A model generated the notes under the pieces. It did not search any database. It saw only the letters and a program-made list of their open reading frames with translations, and was not told where the DNA came from. A stretch of 64,000 nucleotides of DNA from NCBI GenBank assembly GCA_003024175.1, contig MDYQ01000122.1:1-64000 (forward strand), in the 5' to 3' direction. A program made the position numbers and the translations under genes. The first letter of the stretch is position 1, and each line of letters opens with the position of its first letter. This DNA comes from Planoprotostelium fungivorum (lineage: Eukaryota; Evosea; Variosea; Cavosteliida; Cavosteliaceae). Of the stretch, positions 1-10,375 are shown one piece after another.

Positions 1-379
1 CTGGCCGATCTCATGCAAGAGAAATTAGTCTACGGCAAACACGAGTACGACATGATCATCCTCCACCACATCTTCGGTATCGAATGGCCCAACGGACAGC
101 TCGTGAGTCCAATGACGTCACCTCACGTCATCTCACTCCACACAGCAAACGAAGACGTCCACCTTAGTCGTCCACGGTGGAGAGAAGATGACTGCCATGG
201 CTAAGACGGTGGCCATCCCCGCAGCCATCGCAGCCGAACTCATCTTGGAGGGAAAGATCAAATCAGCGGGAGTCATGGGACCGTTAGACGCCAGCATCTA
301 CACTCCCATCCTCAAGGCTTTGAAATCGGAGGGTGTTATCTTCGTGGAGAGAGACCAGAGATCACAGAAAGTGTATTAA
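1..379 (+). CDS. Saccharopine dehydrogenase / AASS-type lysine enzyme, C-terminal part (5' end outside window)
   Basis: This is the last part of a lysine-metabolism enzyme that oxidises saccharopine, either as a separate dehydrogenase or as the C-terminal half of bifunctional aminoadipic semialdehyde synthase. Exon 1 to 102 ends in FGIEWPNGQL. A 43-nt intron (103-145, GTGAGT..CACAG) follows. The second exon continues in frame to a stop at 377-379. The visible C-terminus has AMAKTVAIPAAIAAELILEG, then GPLDASIYTPILKALKSEG. These match the family's end motif (human AASS has [20 protein letters not shown] and IYGPILERIKAEG). The N-terminus is missing, so mono- versus bifunctional form cannot be decided. 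The stop lies 11 bp from the stop of the convergent gene. Family assignment is strong. Confidence 0.85.
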
Positions 380-390
380 AGACTCCATTT

Positions 391-1572
391 TCACCTTCCC
401 TTCTTCTTCTTCTGTGTGGAGGTCAGACGAGAGGGAGAGGAGGACTCACCCCTATGCAAGTGTCGGCGAAGAAACCTTCGGGCCAGTGAGAGTACAAGTC
501 CCTGGGTGCTTTCTTTCCACAGAGGTTGCCTGTGTCTGCATCAGCATGATGATCGATGATGACATGATGATGAGAGTCTCTCACAGAATTCTGTCTGGCA
601 CTGAGAGCAAGTCATGTGATTACATCCTTCACCCTTGATGATGGGAATGTGACATCCAGGGCACCTGAAGCCGTCAGTCTCGGCCTCTACATCGCATCTC
701 ACCGGTTGACTCGGATTCGATTCGACAAGGTGTAACCGTTGTACAGAGCCGAGCTCTCGCAGTTTTCCGCCCTCGGATGACGTTGAACGCAGGTGGGGCA
801 GACGACGGCACCACAAGTGTTGCACTTCAACCTTCCAAATCGAATGGTTCTCATCTCTCGAGGCACACCGCAGTCGGGGCACTCTGCATCGGTGTCATTT
901 CTTCAGCAAATAGAGATGAAGGGTTCCTCTTCACTCACGCTTTCTCGTGTCTGCGATTCTGGCGCGATTGACCTCGATCTGCTCCAAATTCTCTCGGTGT
1001 ACGCGAGAGAATCTGTCAAGGAGATGAGTGGAGGGAGGTGTCTCTGACTCACCGTGTGAAGCGCTGGATGGCGTGGTAACTGGCAACTGGAACGAGTTCA
1101 TCGATGAGCATGACGTGAGTGCACAGGTGACCTGGACATGGAATGCCGTAGGCGTTGTGGTCGAAGATCTGGATGATCTATCGAGTGTCATCTCGTCGTG
1201 TATCCTCACCATCGTAGAGGGTGTGATGGATGTCTCACTCTCTTGTCCTCTCTACGGACGTAAGAGACACGGTGGTAGAGGCAGGAGACATCGTCAGCTT
1301 TGAACGTTATGTAGCTCGACAGGCATTCGGTGCAGAATTTGTGTCCACATTGTCTCACAGTGGCTGTGGTCGCTCCTTCCTCAAATTCGTCTTGGCAGAT
1401 AGCACACCTGCTGCTCGTCATCATGAAGGTCACGTCTTTACGAAGAGTTTCACTTGTTGGCGTACTCCATTGGAATATCGTCGACTCTGACTCTCGTGTT
1501 CTGAGGGGGTGCTTGTGATACGAGGGAATTTCTCAGAATCTCTCTCGATTGTTTCAAGCTGATCCCTTTCAT
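391..1572 (-). CDS. RBR (RING-between-RING) E3 ubiquitin ligase
   Basis: This is a predicted RING-between-RING ubiquitin ligase, taking ubiquitin from an E2 onto a RING2 cysteine before substrate transfer. Reading right to left, RING1 is about 1270-1405 (RCAICQDEF, then CGHKFCTECL). An IBR-like cysteine pair (QCPDCGV .. CNTCGAVVCPTC) is near 790-890. RING2 (RCPGCHIPI, GCNHMTC, SQCQTEFCNLCGKK) is near 560-665. The first Cys of GCNHMTC is at the position of the catalytic Cys in HHARI RING2. At least five introns of about 38-60 nt join the frames, for example 665-702 (38 nt). The protein ends in KKKKGR. The start chosen is the ATG at 1572, but frame coherence extends slightly upstream, so a further 5' exon is possible. 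Confidence 0.8.
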
Positions 1573-1748
1573 TTCATCAGTGACACAAGCGCCTTCGGCA
1601 CCCACCACTGTCCATTTCGGCACTCTCTACCATACCATTCTTCTGTTTCTGTCGTCAGTGGTCGGTGTGAAATTGGGATGGGCACACCGAGAGGGCATCT
1701 CCAATGGACTTCTTTCTCCAATCCATCATTTTTTCATGCTCGACTTCT

Positions 1749-2354
1749 TCACTCTCTTTCACTGCACCTCTTTGTCATATCAGCATCGTTTACTGGATGA
1801 TCTTCATACTCTTGAAGACGCTCCACGTCAGAGAAGAATCGTTTGTAATAATCTTCATCATTTTCTCCTTCCTCCAGCTCCTCATCATCGGACCAGCCAG
1901 CATATCTATCCTGATCATAACCCTCCTCCTCTTCCTCCTCATCGTACCAATCTCCCTGCGATACACCTACATCCCATCACAAACGAAGGAAATGAACACA
2001 ATCACACCTAACAAGTAATCGGATACGCGGGTTGCACTCATTCCCTCGAAATGTCCTTCTCCACCTACACGAGTCTTGAATCGGTTGCCACCTCTGGTGC
2101 TCTCATTGTAATCCAACAGTCCCTTGTTGAAGCTCATCTTGAGTATGATCCTTTTTGGTGTGTCTTCATCGGATACACTTGTCGACACGCGCACCTTTTT
2201 GGATCGATCCAGTGTCAACAACAATTCGCCGTCCTGGTTTGTTGCTATAAGCCACCATACGCTTTGGATCCTTCCTCTGCTCAACGATAAGTAGGATGAT
2301 TGCAACTGATGTGCAATCGAATGTCTTCTGGGCAGATGAGTTGTTGAGTTTCAT
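1749..2354 (-). CDS. Hypothetical protein with strongly acidic C-terminus
   Basis: The family is not recognised. A beta-rich looking exon at about 2000-2290 reads VWWLIATNQDGELLLTLD and then KTRVGGEGHFEGMSATRV. After a likely intron, an exon at about 1749-1965 encodes a very acidic segment (DWYDEEEEEGYDQDRY, then WSDDEELEEGENDEDYY) and reaches a stop at 1749. The upstream start is unresolved: an ATG at 2354 opens a frame that does not join the main exon without a splice I could not place. It is also possible that the acidic exon is the N-terminal exon of the RBR ligase downstream, through a longer intron of about 170 nt. Treat this as one transcribed region with an uncertain model. Confidence 0.4.
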
Positions 2355-2445
2355 CTAATTGTGTCCTCCTCTCGAAACCGTCCTTTTCGTAGATACAGTC
2401 CGACACATTGCGGTACGTCTCATCATCTCATCACGTCCCTCGAGA

Positions 2446-3878
2446 TCATTCAGATTTATAATTCGCAAACTTCTCGTTGAGCAGAGACGTAATCTGTCCA
2501 CAGAGGTACCTCCACTTGGCGTCTTCACCCTCGTTCTTGTCCGGATGATACAATCGGATCATCTTCAGCAAGTACTTCTTCACTTCGCCAGGAGCAGCGA
2601 CGGCCGCCAGCTTCTCGACGACATCAACGTTTCTGGGTGGATGTCTCTCTAACAGCCACTCGAAGATCTTCTGCACGCTCTTGTTTCTCTTCCCATCCAG
2701 CTCTGACAATTCAGCCTTCAGTTCCTCGCGCAGGACTTCTGTGTCTCTCAGTCTGACCTCTTCTGCGAGGCGGTCTTCCTCTTGCTGGAACACTATGTTG
2801 GCTTCGATACACTCTTGGTACCACGCATGAGAGTCCATCATCTTTGGACTCATGGACAGACACAAGTGGATGCACCGTCGATAATAAGCCTTCGCTCTGT
2901 TGTTATCGTGGAAGATCACACGGAAGATCTAAGATATTCAGGACCATCAAATAGAATGAATTATCTTACCCTGGCGGTGTGACTGTATGCCTCGGCCTCT
3001 ACCTCCAATAATCTCTCATGAGTGAGCACGATCACTCTTTTGTATATGTCTAAAATCTCCCATATCATGTCCATGCTCAGCGTCTCCTGTTCCAACACGT
3101 GATGCAGCATCTCGTTCGCTGTTCTCATCAACTGCAGCGACTCCATGAGGCTCTGTTGCAGGTGAACACTATCTCTCGTCTCGTCCAGCTCTTTGTCTTG
3201 ACAGAAGCAGGCAGCTCTGACGAGGAGACGATTACAGTCCTGCAGCATCGTCAGATGACGTGCTCGGCATTTCTATTCCTACCTTGATGACGGCTGCTCC
3301 CATGAAATCTCCGTCTTCAAGGCAGCGAACGTGTCTTCGGATGATGGCGTCGATGACGCAAGTGTAAAGCGATAGAACCTTCTCTCTTGTTAAACCCCCC
3401 ACCGGAGAGACTTCGTCCAGGAATGACGTGAGCCACTGAACCACTCGCTGACTTCCATCTTCACTCTGCTCTATGGATCGCACCATGTCAGCGAGGATGC
3501 GTTCCAAGTGAGGAAGGTTGATTTGATGCCATTCTCGGGTGATCTGCCCGAAACTCAGGGCCTTGTAGAAGTGGATGGCGGATTCTCTCAGACAATTCAG
3601 CTCGCCAGCGATTTGTTTCTATCATGGTTTCAGTTGCGGGTGTTTGTGTTGACGTGAATCACCTGTGTTTGGAATTCGTACGTCCTTAGATGAGTCATTC
3701 CAATGTTCTTCAGCGCCTTGGCTCGGTCTCCGTCATTCTCACTGGACAGTAAAGAGTTACGGTAAGCGTTGATGGCATCTCCAGCACGTCCAATGAAGAT
3801 GGTAGGGCTTAAGTTAGGGTCCAAAGACATATAATACTTGTTCCCCAGCTGGCGAAAATGTTCGGCTCTCGTGGTCAT
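2446..3878 (-). CDS. TPR-like N-terminus with C-terminal J domain (auxilin-like arrangement)
   Basis: A multi-exon gene of roughly 440 codons. The N-terminus starts MTTRAEHFRQLGNKYY and continues GDAINAYRNSLLSS and DRAKALKNIGMTHLRTYEF, typical of tetratricopeptide helices. A long helical middle follows (EQSEDGSQRVVQWLTSFLDE, SLMESLQLMRTANEMLHHVL). The C-terminal exon (2446-2919) has a coiled segment and then VKKYLLKMIRLYHPDKNEGE, which contains the HPD tripeptide of J domains needed to stimulate Hsp70 ATPase, followed by a final helix ending FANYKSE. A J domain at the very C-terminus is the auxilin/GAK arrangement, so a co-chaperone role recruiting Hsp70 is likely; clathrin uncoating is only a guess. 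Introns near 3618-3660 and 3249-3290 are GT-AG. Confidence 0.65.
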
Positions 3879-3972
3879 GGTTCAGGCGTCCTGCGGTTTG
3901 TGTGAAACAGCAAGAGACAAGTCCGGTGCCACACTGACCCAAATGCAGCACGCCTCCATAAACACAGTCGCC

Positions 3973-4320
3973 TTACATCTCAGGTGTTTCTTTGGAATGC
4001 ATCATCAGACCGGGCTGGTTTGTAAATGCGAAGTTCCTCCCTTGTCCCCTCGTCATTGGGATCAGCTCTCCTTGGTTCTGGTCGATCGTCGCCAGCTGTC
4101 CGTTGCCTGGATCGTTGAGGAGTTGTGTGTGTTGTGCGTGTTGTGCTTGCATGTTCTTGTCGTCGTTTTCTGCCTCTCTCTGGCGCATAAAATTGATCTG
4201 GGGTTGCTGCTGCTGTGGCTGTTGTCCTCTGTGTGCGTCGTTACTGCTATCTTCAGAGGGGAGGGGCTTCAGGAGATCTGGAATGGCCGAAGAGGAGTCG
4301 CTCCCCAGGACGGACTTCAA
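3973..4320 (-). CDS. Gln-rich low-complexity hypothetical protein
   Basis: The frame contains IPDLLKPLPSEDSSNDAHRG, a QPQQQQPQ tract, and further Gln/Asn-rich sequence (QAQHAQHTQLLNDPGNGQL), ending SKETPEM with a stop at 3973. The composition looks like a real but disordered protein. No domain is recognised. The 5' end is unresolved: the frame is open upstream to about 4368, where it meets a stop, and no convincing initiator or acceptor was found, so at least one upstream exon is missing from this model. It lies 95 bp upstream of the TPR/J gene on the same strand, but an in-frame stop precedes that gene's ATG, so they are separate. Confidence 0.4.
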   Translation of the reverse strand: MKSVLGSDSSSAIPDLLKPLPSEDSSNDAHRGQQPQQQQPQINFMRQREAENDDKNMQAQHAQHTQLLNDPGNGQLATIDQNQGELIPMTRGQGRNFAFTNQPGLMMHSKETPEM

Positions 4321-4529
4321 GTACTTGTCGAGCGTTCCAGCGGATAGTGAAGGCGTGGCGAAACGAGGTCAGAAAATGGCTGACGCACCCTTCTGACTCC
4401 TTATCGCCACGTCTTCACTGCAAGATCTCTCCGTCATCGTCTTTGAGCAACTTTGTGTGTCTTGCACGCCACACTTTAATCAACACCGGTCGAAAATATG
4501 ATCAGACTCTAGGATCTCCTGTTGTATCT

Positions 4530-5678
4530 CTACAGATGTGACTTTATTGGAGATTTGATGATATCAGACAGCCACTGGATGAGCTCTTGTATCATCTCGG
4601 GGGGAGTAGAATGCCCCACACCTTCCATCACTCTCACTTTACAATCAGCCACCTCCTCCACCTGTACTCTTCAGCTCTCTCTTCTTGTTCCGCTGGATCA
4701 CCTGACGGACGAAAGCCTCACTGCACGACCAAGGAACTAACTTATCATCTCCTCCACTCAGCACGCAGATTCTCTTTCCCTGTTGTACAACATCAATCAT
4801 CATCATCTATCATGCCGATCGATCACACAAGATAATGTGATGATGGCGATCACGACGGAGGTGTCACCTTCATCTTGTCGAGATGACTACTGGCATCCAG
4901 ACGTTGGACGGTGTTGACGAAAGATTGGGGAAGGTAAGGTGGCCCCACGGACATCTCTCCCTGTTGAAGACGTCCTTTCTCCTCTCACCATCACATCACT
5001 CATCTAACTCTCACCCCTCATCAGGTCCAAGAAACAAGGGCAGCCGATGAGAGGAGCTCCTATCGTAATTCGAGGTTCTGGATGAAGGAGTCAACGTACG
5101 AGGTGATGGATTGTCATCACGATGGTTCTCACCCAAAGCGAGGATCATCCAAACTGCGTGACCGCCCAGACTGATACCTGATGCCATCCATTGAGATATC
5201 GTTCGTTCATCATTTGGAAACAAAACGGAGGGGAGGAAGTCGATGAGTAAAGACACATCTTGCACCGCACCATACCTTCAAGACGATCTGCATGTGAAAT
5301 TGTTATGAAAGACTCACTGCATAGTGAATAGATCCATGGCATGCAGGTCGTTACCCTCCTTCCATGTCACGTTGCGTTTGTCGTTGACCAATCTGAGTCC
5401 ATGATTACGGTGATCGAACACTGCCAACAGAAGATAACTAACATTGTCAGGGTTATCGTTGACGTGCGAGATCCTCTTGGCGATTTCAACCATTCTTTTA
5501 GCGGAGGCCGCTCCTTTTGGTTTGAGAATTGTTACACCAAAGACTCACCTTTTCTTCCGTGGAGAAGAAACATGACAGAGATGGGCATGGATATTGGTTT
5601 GTCTAATAAACCCTTCCAGCCATATAAGTGAATGGTAATGCCTCCCACTAGAACAGTTGTTGAAAGGTCTTCCGCCAT
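4530..5678 (-). CDS. Alpha/beta-hydrolase family protein
   Basis: A serine-hydrolase-fold enzyme; the substrate is unknown. It starts MAEDLSTTVLVGG and has the oxyanion-hole strand VMFLLHGRKG. It continues YLLLAVFDHRNHG and AMDLFTMQYGAVQDVSLLID. The nucleophile elbow is GISLGGHAVWMIL, with Ser in GxSxG. An acid-loop region is GKRICVLSGGDDKLVPW, and the terminal catalytic-His region is VMEGVGHSTPPEMIQELI. Introns of 40-42 nt are visible near 4650-4690, 5275-5316 and 5515-5550. All triad positions appear present, so it is likely active. The layout resembles dienelactone-hydrolase-like cytosolic hydrolases. No signal peptide is seen. The stop codon is at 4530-4532. Confidence 0.75.
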
Positions 5679-5785
5679 CGTGATTGCGTGCTCGTGATTT
5701 TGAATCGAGATGAAGAAAATAAAGTAACTCTCTTTTATACAAGTGTACACAACTCCTGCGTATTCAAAACTGTGAATCCTTCACT

Positions 5786-6013
5786 CTACTGCTCGGCAAA
5801 GCATTCCTTTCGTCCTCCTCCTTTGCCCTCTTGGATCAAGTACCTCGACTTCCAAAGCTGATCGTTCTCCTCGATCTCTCTCATGATCGCCTCCATCCAC
5901 TTCCTCCCTTCTTCTCTCTGCTGCTGAGTAACGGCAAAGAGTCTCCTTCCAACTGGGCGGCTGCTGCGTGTCTTCTGATCGCGAATGAGATGCAGAGGTT
6001 TACCAGAAGCCAT
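5786..6013 (-). CDS. Small hypothetical protein (75 aa)
   Basis: A short single-exon reading frame: MASGKPLHLIRDQKTRSSRP, then a charged, probably helical middle (EEGRKWMEAIMREIEENDQL) and KSRYLIQEGKGGG. The composition is plausible for a small basic/acidic soluble protein, but no family is recognised. It sits between the hydrolase start (5678) and a gene-poor kilobase. It could be a real small gene or a chance frame. Confidence 0.35.
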   Translation of the reverse strand: MASGKPLHLIRDQKTRSSRPVGRRLFAVTQQQREEGRKWMEAIMREIEENDQLWKSRYLIQEGKGGGRKECFAEQ

Positions 6014-7190
6014 TGTTAGGTGTTGTTTCTAATAGTACAGAGAGTGCTCCTCTCGATGAGCCTGGGTTGCTGCTTTTGAATCCCTTTGATGTGGGGCACT
6101 CGTTTTGTCCCGCTCGGGGTTTCTTTGAATTCTCGTTCCGAACTCGGGAGTGACGTGCGTCAGTTTCCATAGTGACCGTACTTTCTCTCTTAATCAGTAG
6201 AAGGAGCTCTTTTCATTACGAATCATAACGTGTTTATATTAGTTACTGTGATACCCGTCGTGGAGAGTGATCACGGTGGCCTCCTCGACCGCCAACAGAA
6301 TCGTGGGGCGAGGATTTTGCAGTCATTCGCACACAACTCGTGGATATTTCTTGTAGGGAGATGTGTCCTAGCAAATGGAGCGATAGGTGATGGCCGTTTT
6401 CGATACCCCTTATCCGGTCCACAGGGATCCCTCACGGCTGTCCTCAAGCTCCTTCTCCTATCCTTCTAAAATGATAGCTCAGAGGTCGTGTACCGATTAG
6501 TGGATTATGCGATACTCAAAAAGCCGAAGTGATCTTTCCGTAACCAATGACTGTTGGATGAATCGACCTCATGCTGCTCTGAGACCTCAGCTTAGTTAAC
6601 GTAGCACGAGGTACTTGTGCAGGAATTGAGGGGATGCGATCTACCACCAGACAGACGAAGATAGTGGTTGGAGGATTTATTCATCCATAGAGACCCATGT
6701 ATGCTCCGTACTACAGGTGGTCGTCAATGGCGGTGTGAATGTCGTGGTGGGCGATTGTGTTGTTTTTGCGATGATTGAACCGGCCGTCGTCTCGATCGAC
6801 CAGACGAATATAAGATCTCTCCACGGTGTTGGTCAAGTGGCTTACTTTCTTGCAGTCTGAATGATGGGAGCTGGGCGACGGTCATGTTTGAGCATTGACG
6901 GTGCGACTTTAACCAGTTCAACCTAAGAGGATTTTGATTGCTGTCGGATTGGATTTGCTGTGCCAAAGATTTCTGCAAAACTAAACGCCGTCTATAAATG
7001 AGCGTTCTATATCTGCAGCTGTATGGCGATTTCCACACACGTGTGTGGGCTGACTGTAACACCCAAAGCCGGGAGAAGTGCCAGGTAATTCTACAACGAG
7101 AGAATCGATTCGTTGAAATCAGGAAACAGGAGGGGCCTGGGTTTATCAGCAGCAACTCTCTCTCGTTTTCCTCACAACTGCGAGCTCTTC
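6014..7190. other. Gene-poor stretch, no supported feature
   Basis: About 1.2 kb with no reading frame that has recognisable domains or joins across GT-AG borders. The longest frame, on the minus strand at 6724-7155, has an unconvincing composition rich in Ser, Arg, Gln and His. It probably holds the promoter of the small minus-strand gene and untranslated or regulatory sequence. Confidence 0.5.
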
Positions 7191-7194
7191 AGTG

Positions 7195-7620
7195 ATGCAG
7201 TTTAACACGACTTTTGACCATGATAATGAGGCCCACCGATGTGAACTCCATTACCTCCTCGTGAGGTCACCGAGTTCATGCGCCATATGTTATGACGATA
7301 TATCTTCCGCATTCCATACGATAGAGGAGAAATCGAGGGACGATATAAGTCGATTTTTCTCGACAATCATCGACGCCGGTGGGTGCATTTGTGCCGCTTG
7401 TCACGGGGAATACACCAGATTTCGAAGAGAGGTGAATCGATTTATCGTTTCCTCTTCCCTTATCTCATCATCGTGTGGAGATGATACGATACATACAATC
7501 GATCCCTTGCGGAGATTCTCGACCATTACGAACGTTGTGCTTATTTTCCCTCTCTTTCACGTCTCTTACGTTTCTGATTCCTTTTTTAGAGTGTCATCTA
7601 TCCGTACATGTTCAAGGTAA
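7195..7620 (+). CDS. Possible small zinc-binding protein
   Basis: A weakly supported frame. Its first half has two Cys pairs (SSCAICYDDISS and GGCICAACHGEYTRF) about 40 residues apart, with helix-like sequence between, which could bind zinc. The second half (after about 7430) becomes hydrophobic and serine-rich and probably marks an intron starting GTGAATCG. A downstream Lys/Thr-rich stretch at about 7690-7845 may be a further exon, but joining the frames was not possible by eye. No family is recognised. Confidence 0.25.
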   Translation: MQFNTTFDHDNEAHRCELHYLLVRSPSSCAICYDDISSAFHTIEEKSRDDISRFFSTIIDAGGCICAACHGEYTRFRREVNRFIVSSSLISSSCGDDTIHTIDPLRRFSTITNVVLIFPLFHVSYVSDSFFRVSSIRTCSR

Positions 7621-7822
7621 TCTCGGGATCCTAAATGATTTTGAGAGGAAAGGCGAAAAACTAACGAAATCAGAACGTGGACAGAAGACCCAAGACACTG
7701 ACGTCCACAACCACTATCATCAACAGGAACAACGCGAACAACTTGACAAAAAAGATCGATCTTACAACGAAATCCACTGTGAAACGAAAGCCTACGTTGG
7801 AGGTGAAGTCCTCTAATCCAAC

Positions 7823-9524
7823 ATGGATGGATCAGCTCAAACCACACAGATGACTTCCGAAGCAACCAAGAGAATGAAGGCGAACCAGATCAACTCACAA
7901 GGCGTTCAAGCCTTCGTCAAATCAGATCCATGCAACTCCGGAAACGAATCCTCTGCAGCCTCTTCACCCGTCGGTGCACCTCGTGAGTCGATGACCTCGA
8001 CATCACGTCCACTCATCCCTCTCAGTCTCTTCCGTCACGAGTCCCATCGATCAGAGCTCTCCGTTGCATCTGTCCGACACAAGCACACCTCCACCTCCAT
8101 CCACCATCTCCATCACCTCCGCAGCAAAGTTGAATTCGATGGCCTCAAAGTCCATCACCTCCGTAACTGCAGGAAAATCAGTCCCACCGAAGGGAAGCAC
8201 GAAACCCCCGAAAGAAGTGAAGGTCAAGCCTCCCCCACCCCTCCTCATGTTCAAGGGAGTCAATTTCGCTTACCTGTGCAACCTCAAAGTCAACGAACTG
8301 CAAGAGCATCTGAGGAAGCACAAGGCCTCTGTCAAGGGAAACAAGCCCCAATTGTTGGAGAGACTGGCCAAGGTGAACGTCTCTCTCCTTCTCTCTCCTT
8401 CTCTCTCCTTCTCTCTCCTTCTCTCTCCTTCTCTCTCCTTCTCTCTCCTCCTCTCTCCTTCTCTCTCCTTCTCTCTCCTTCTCTCCTGACGATATCAGAT
8501 CCAATACGATCTCCTCGTCGCCCAGGCGGCTCGAACGGGCAACGGAGACGTGAGTACTCTCCCCACACCCAGGGCCACCGTCATACCTCCCCCCACCTCA
8601 CCTGCACCCCCCATCAAGAGGAGCATCGTCTCTGGAGGTGTCTCCATCAAGAGTTCCGCTGGAGGACAGCCCGCACCGAGACCTCCACCGACTCCGACAT
8701 CACAGCAGCAGCAGGCTAATTTACGGCCGCCACCCGCAGTGCAGGGGAAGCCGGACGCGGTGAAGACGAGGTATGTCATCACCAGTGGATCCGTCACTCC
8801 AATTGTCAAGCAACCGGCCGTCAAGAGCGTCAAGGCTTCCGGTCCACCTACCGAGTGAGTTGACGTGCTGATTCTCATTCTCACGCATAGAAAAGGCCTT
8901 TCGTGAGAACGAACGGTGGTGGATCGATCGTGAGGCAGGGGACGAACGTTCCTCTCAGCAACACTCTACCTCTCACGAAACCGAGAACGGCTCCCCTTCC
9001 CACAAAGGTGACTGGTGTGACATGTTCTGATGATTGATCCACACAGACATCGACGGTGGACCCTCGCATCCAGAAGCCCACGATACCTCCCAGGATCGCA
9101 CCGTCCGGGGGGGTGGCACCACCGAGTCACGCCTTACAGAAGAAGATGACAGCAGAGAAGACAAAGGGAACGGCAGGGGTGAGAGAGATAGAGGAGGAGA
9201 GAGAGTGAAGAGAGACAGGTCGTTCCACGTCCACCCATCAGAGCACCTGTCAAGGTGACGAAAATTTTGCCCAGAACCATATCCCACGAATCGAATCCTC
9301 CGAGGGGTAAGAGTCATCCATCACGTGATCGTGTCTTTGAGCGCTGAGAGAGAACAGAGACGGTGACACCATTGATTGAGACGAGTATCTTATCGACGAG
9401 TGATGCCAGCATCAACTTGCTCGAGTTCGAAACGTTCGCACCGACACTGGAACTACTGGACCCACCGATAGACATCACGGGGGAGATGGACTTGTCGTCA
9501 CATCTGCTCATAAATCCTCTGTAA
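7823..9524 (+). CDS. SAP-domain protein, Pro/Thr/Lys-rich (putative nuclear DNA-binding)
   Basis: SAP domains bind scaffold/matrix DNA and often sit in chromatin, repair or RNA-processing proteins. The start is the ATG at 7823. After one 43-nt intron comes a Ser/Pro-rich linker, then the SAP helix-turn-helix (LKVNELQEHLRKHKA, then KGNKPQLLERLAK) at about 8285-8370. A minisatellite-filled intron follows. The protein then continues IQYDLLVAQAARTGNGD and becomes rich in Pro, Thr, Ser and Lys (KKMTAEKTKGTAG). It ends with a more hydrophobic segment (INLLEFETFAPTLELL) and a stop at 9522-9524. The junction near 8857-8890 does not keep frame with a standard GT-AG intron. Nuclear location is inferred. 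Confidence 0.65.
8381..8486 (+). repeat. Intronic minisatellite, 10-bp unit CTCTCTCCTT, about 10.5 copies
   Basis: A near-perfect head-to-tail array of CTCTCTCCTT with one variant unit (CTCTCTCCTC). It lies between the donor AAG|GTGAAC at about 8372 and the acceptor ATATCAG at about 8499. It is polypyrimidine on the sense strand, so it lengthens the intron without adding AG dinucleotides. Confidence 0.95.
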
Positions 9525-10375
9525 TCGTCTTCCTTCACCTTTGCAATTGAGATCGTAATTCGTTCATGCCTTTTAACGTGAAACGATACGCCTGAGATGT
9601 CGCTGTTCAGATCAACTTGAATGAAAAATAAAGTCCAGCTCCATTATCGAATGAATGGACATCGCTATCGCTTTCACGCCGATCAGACCGACACAAAAGG
9701 AGTACCACTTCATGCGATGGGCGTGGAAGCCAAAGCGTAAAAAAGGATAAGAGGGATTATAGCAAGCGGCTGGGGTTCTAAAGACTCCGCTTCCCTGTTG
9801 AAGGGACCGCACGAGGGTAAAGAGCGCTGGAAGAGCATTCTGACTCCGCGCATTTACTTTTCCGAATTGGGCGCTAAGCGACCTGCACAAACTGAGACAA
9901 TGGCTGGATGCGCTGATACTTGAACGTATTTTTTTGCTTGGAGCACAAGTGTTAGTTAGGTGATATACAAGATCATCATCGTGAGCACAGTAATAAATGA
10001 GATGGAAAGCAATGATTATCTCATGATACAAAACCGAGCCATTCCCCCGTAGGTAATTGTCTCTCTCCTCATATCGAACCTCGTCCCAGAGATGACGGGG
10101 ATAGAATGTTTTTAATGCCCGACATGGAGCCGTTCGGATGATCCTCTGGTGGAACGGAACCGGACGGGAGTTCTCAACAACAAAGGGACGCAGAGATCCC
10201 CCTGAGAGGAGAGATACTCAAGCTCAGGATGTAAGTATGATCATAAAACGAGCAGGTTCTTGTTTCTTAAATGATTTGGAAGAATTGCTGTCTGATCATG
10301 TATTATATCGCTCTGTCCAAACTCACTGGACTTGAGCATTTGCGAGGTGATGACACGATCGCCGCACTTTTACAA
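9525..10375. other. Intergenic stretch, no supported feature
   Basis: About 850 bp between the SAP gene 3' end and the NADPH oxidase 3' end, which point towards each other. A 139-codon minus-strand frame at 9612-10031 is present, but its composition is not protein-like and no splice-consistent partner was seen. Confidence 0.5.

Noticed and set aside
6724-7155. 143-codon minus-strand open frame
   Set aside because: Composition is Ser/Arg/Gln/His-rich with no domain and no splice-consistent neighbours; likely a chance frame.
8178-8568. Glu/Arg-rich minus-strand frames opposite the minisatellite
   Set aside because: They are only the antisense translation of the CTCTCTCCTT array.
9612-10031. 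139-codon minus-strand open frame
   Set aside because: Protein-unlike composition and no initiation context or partner exon.
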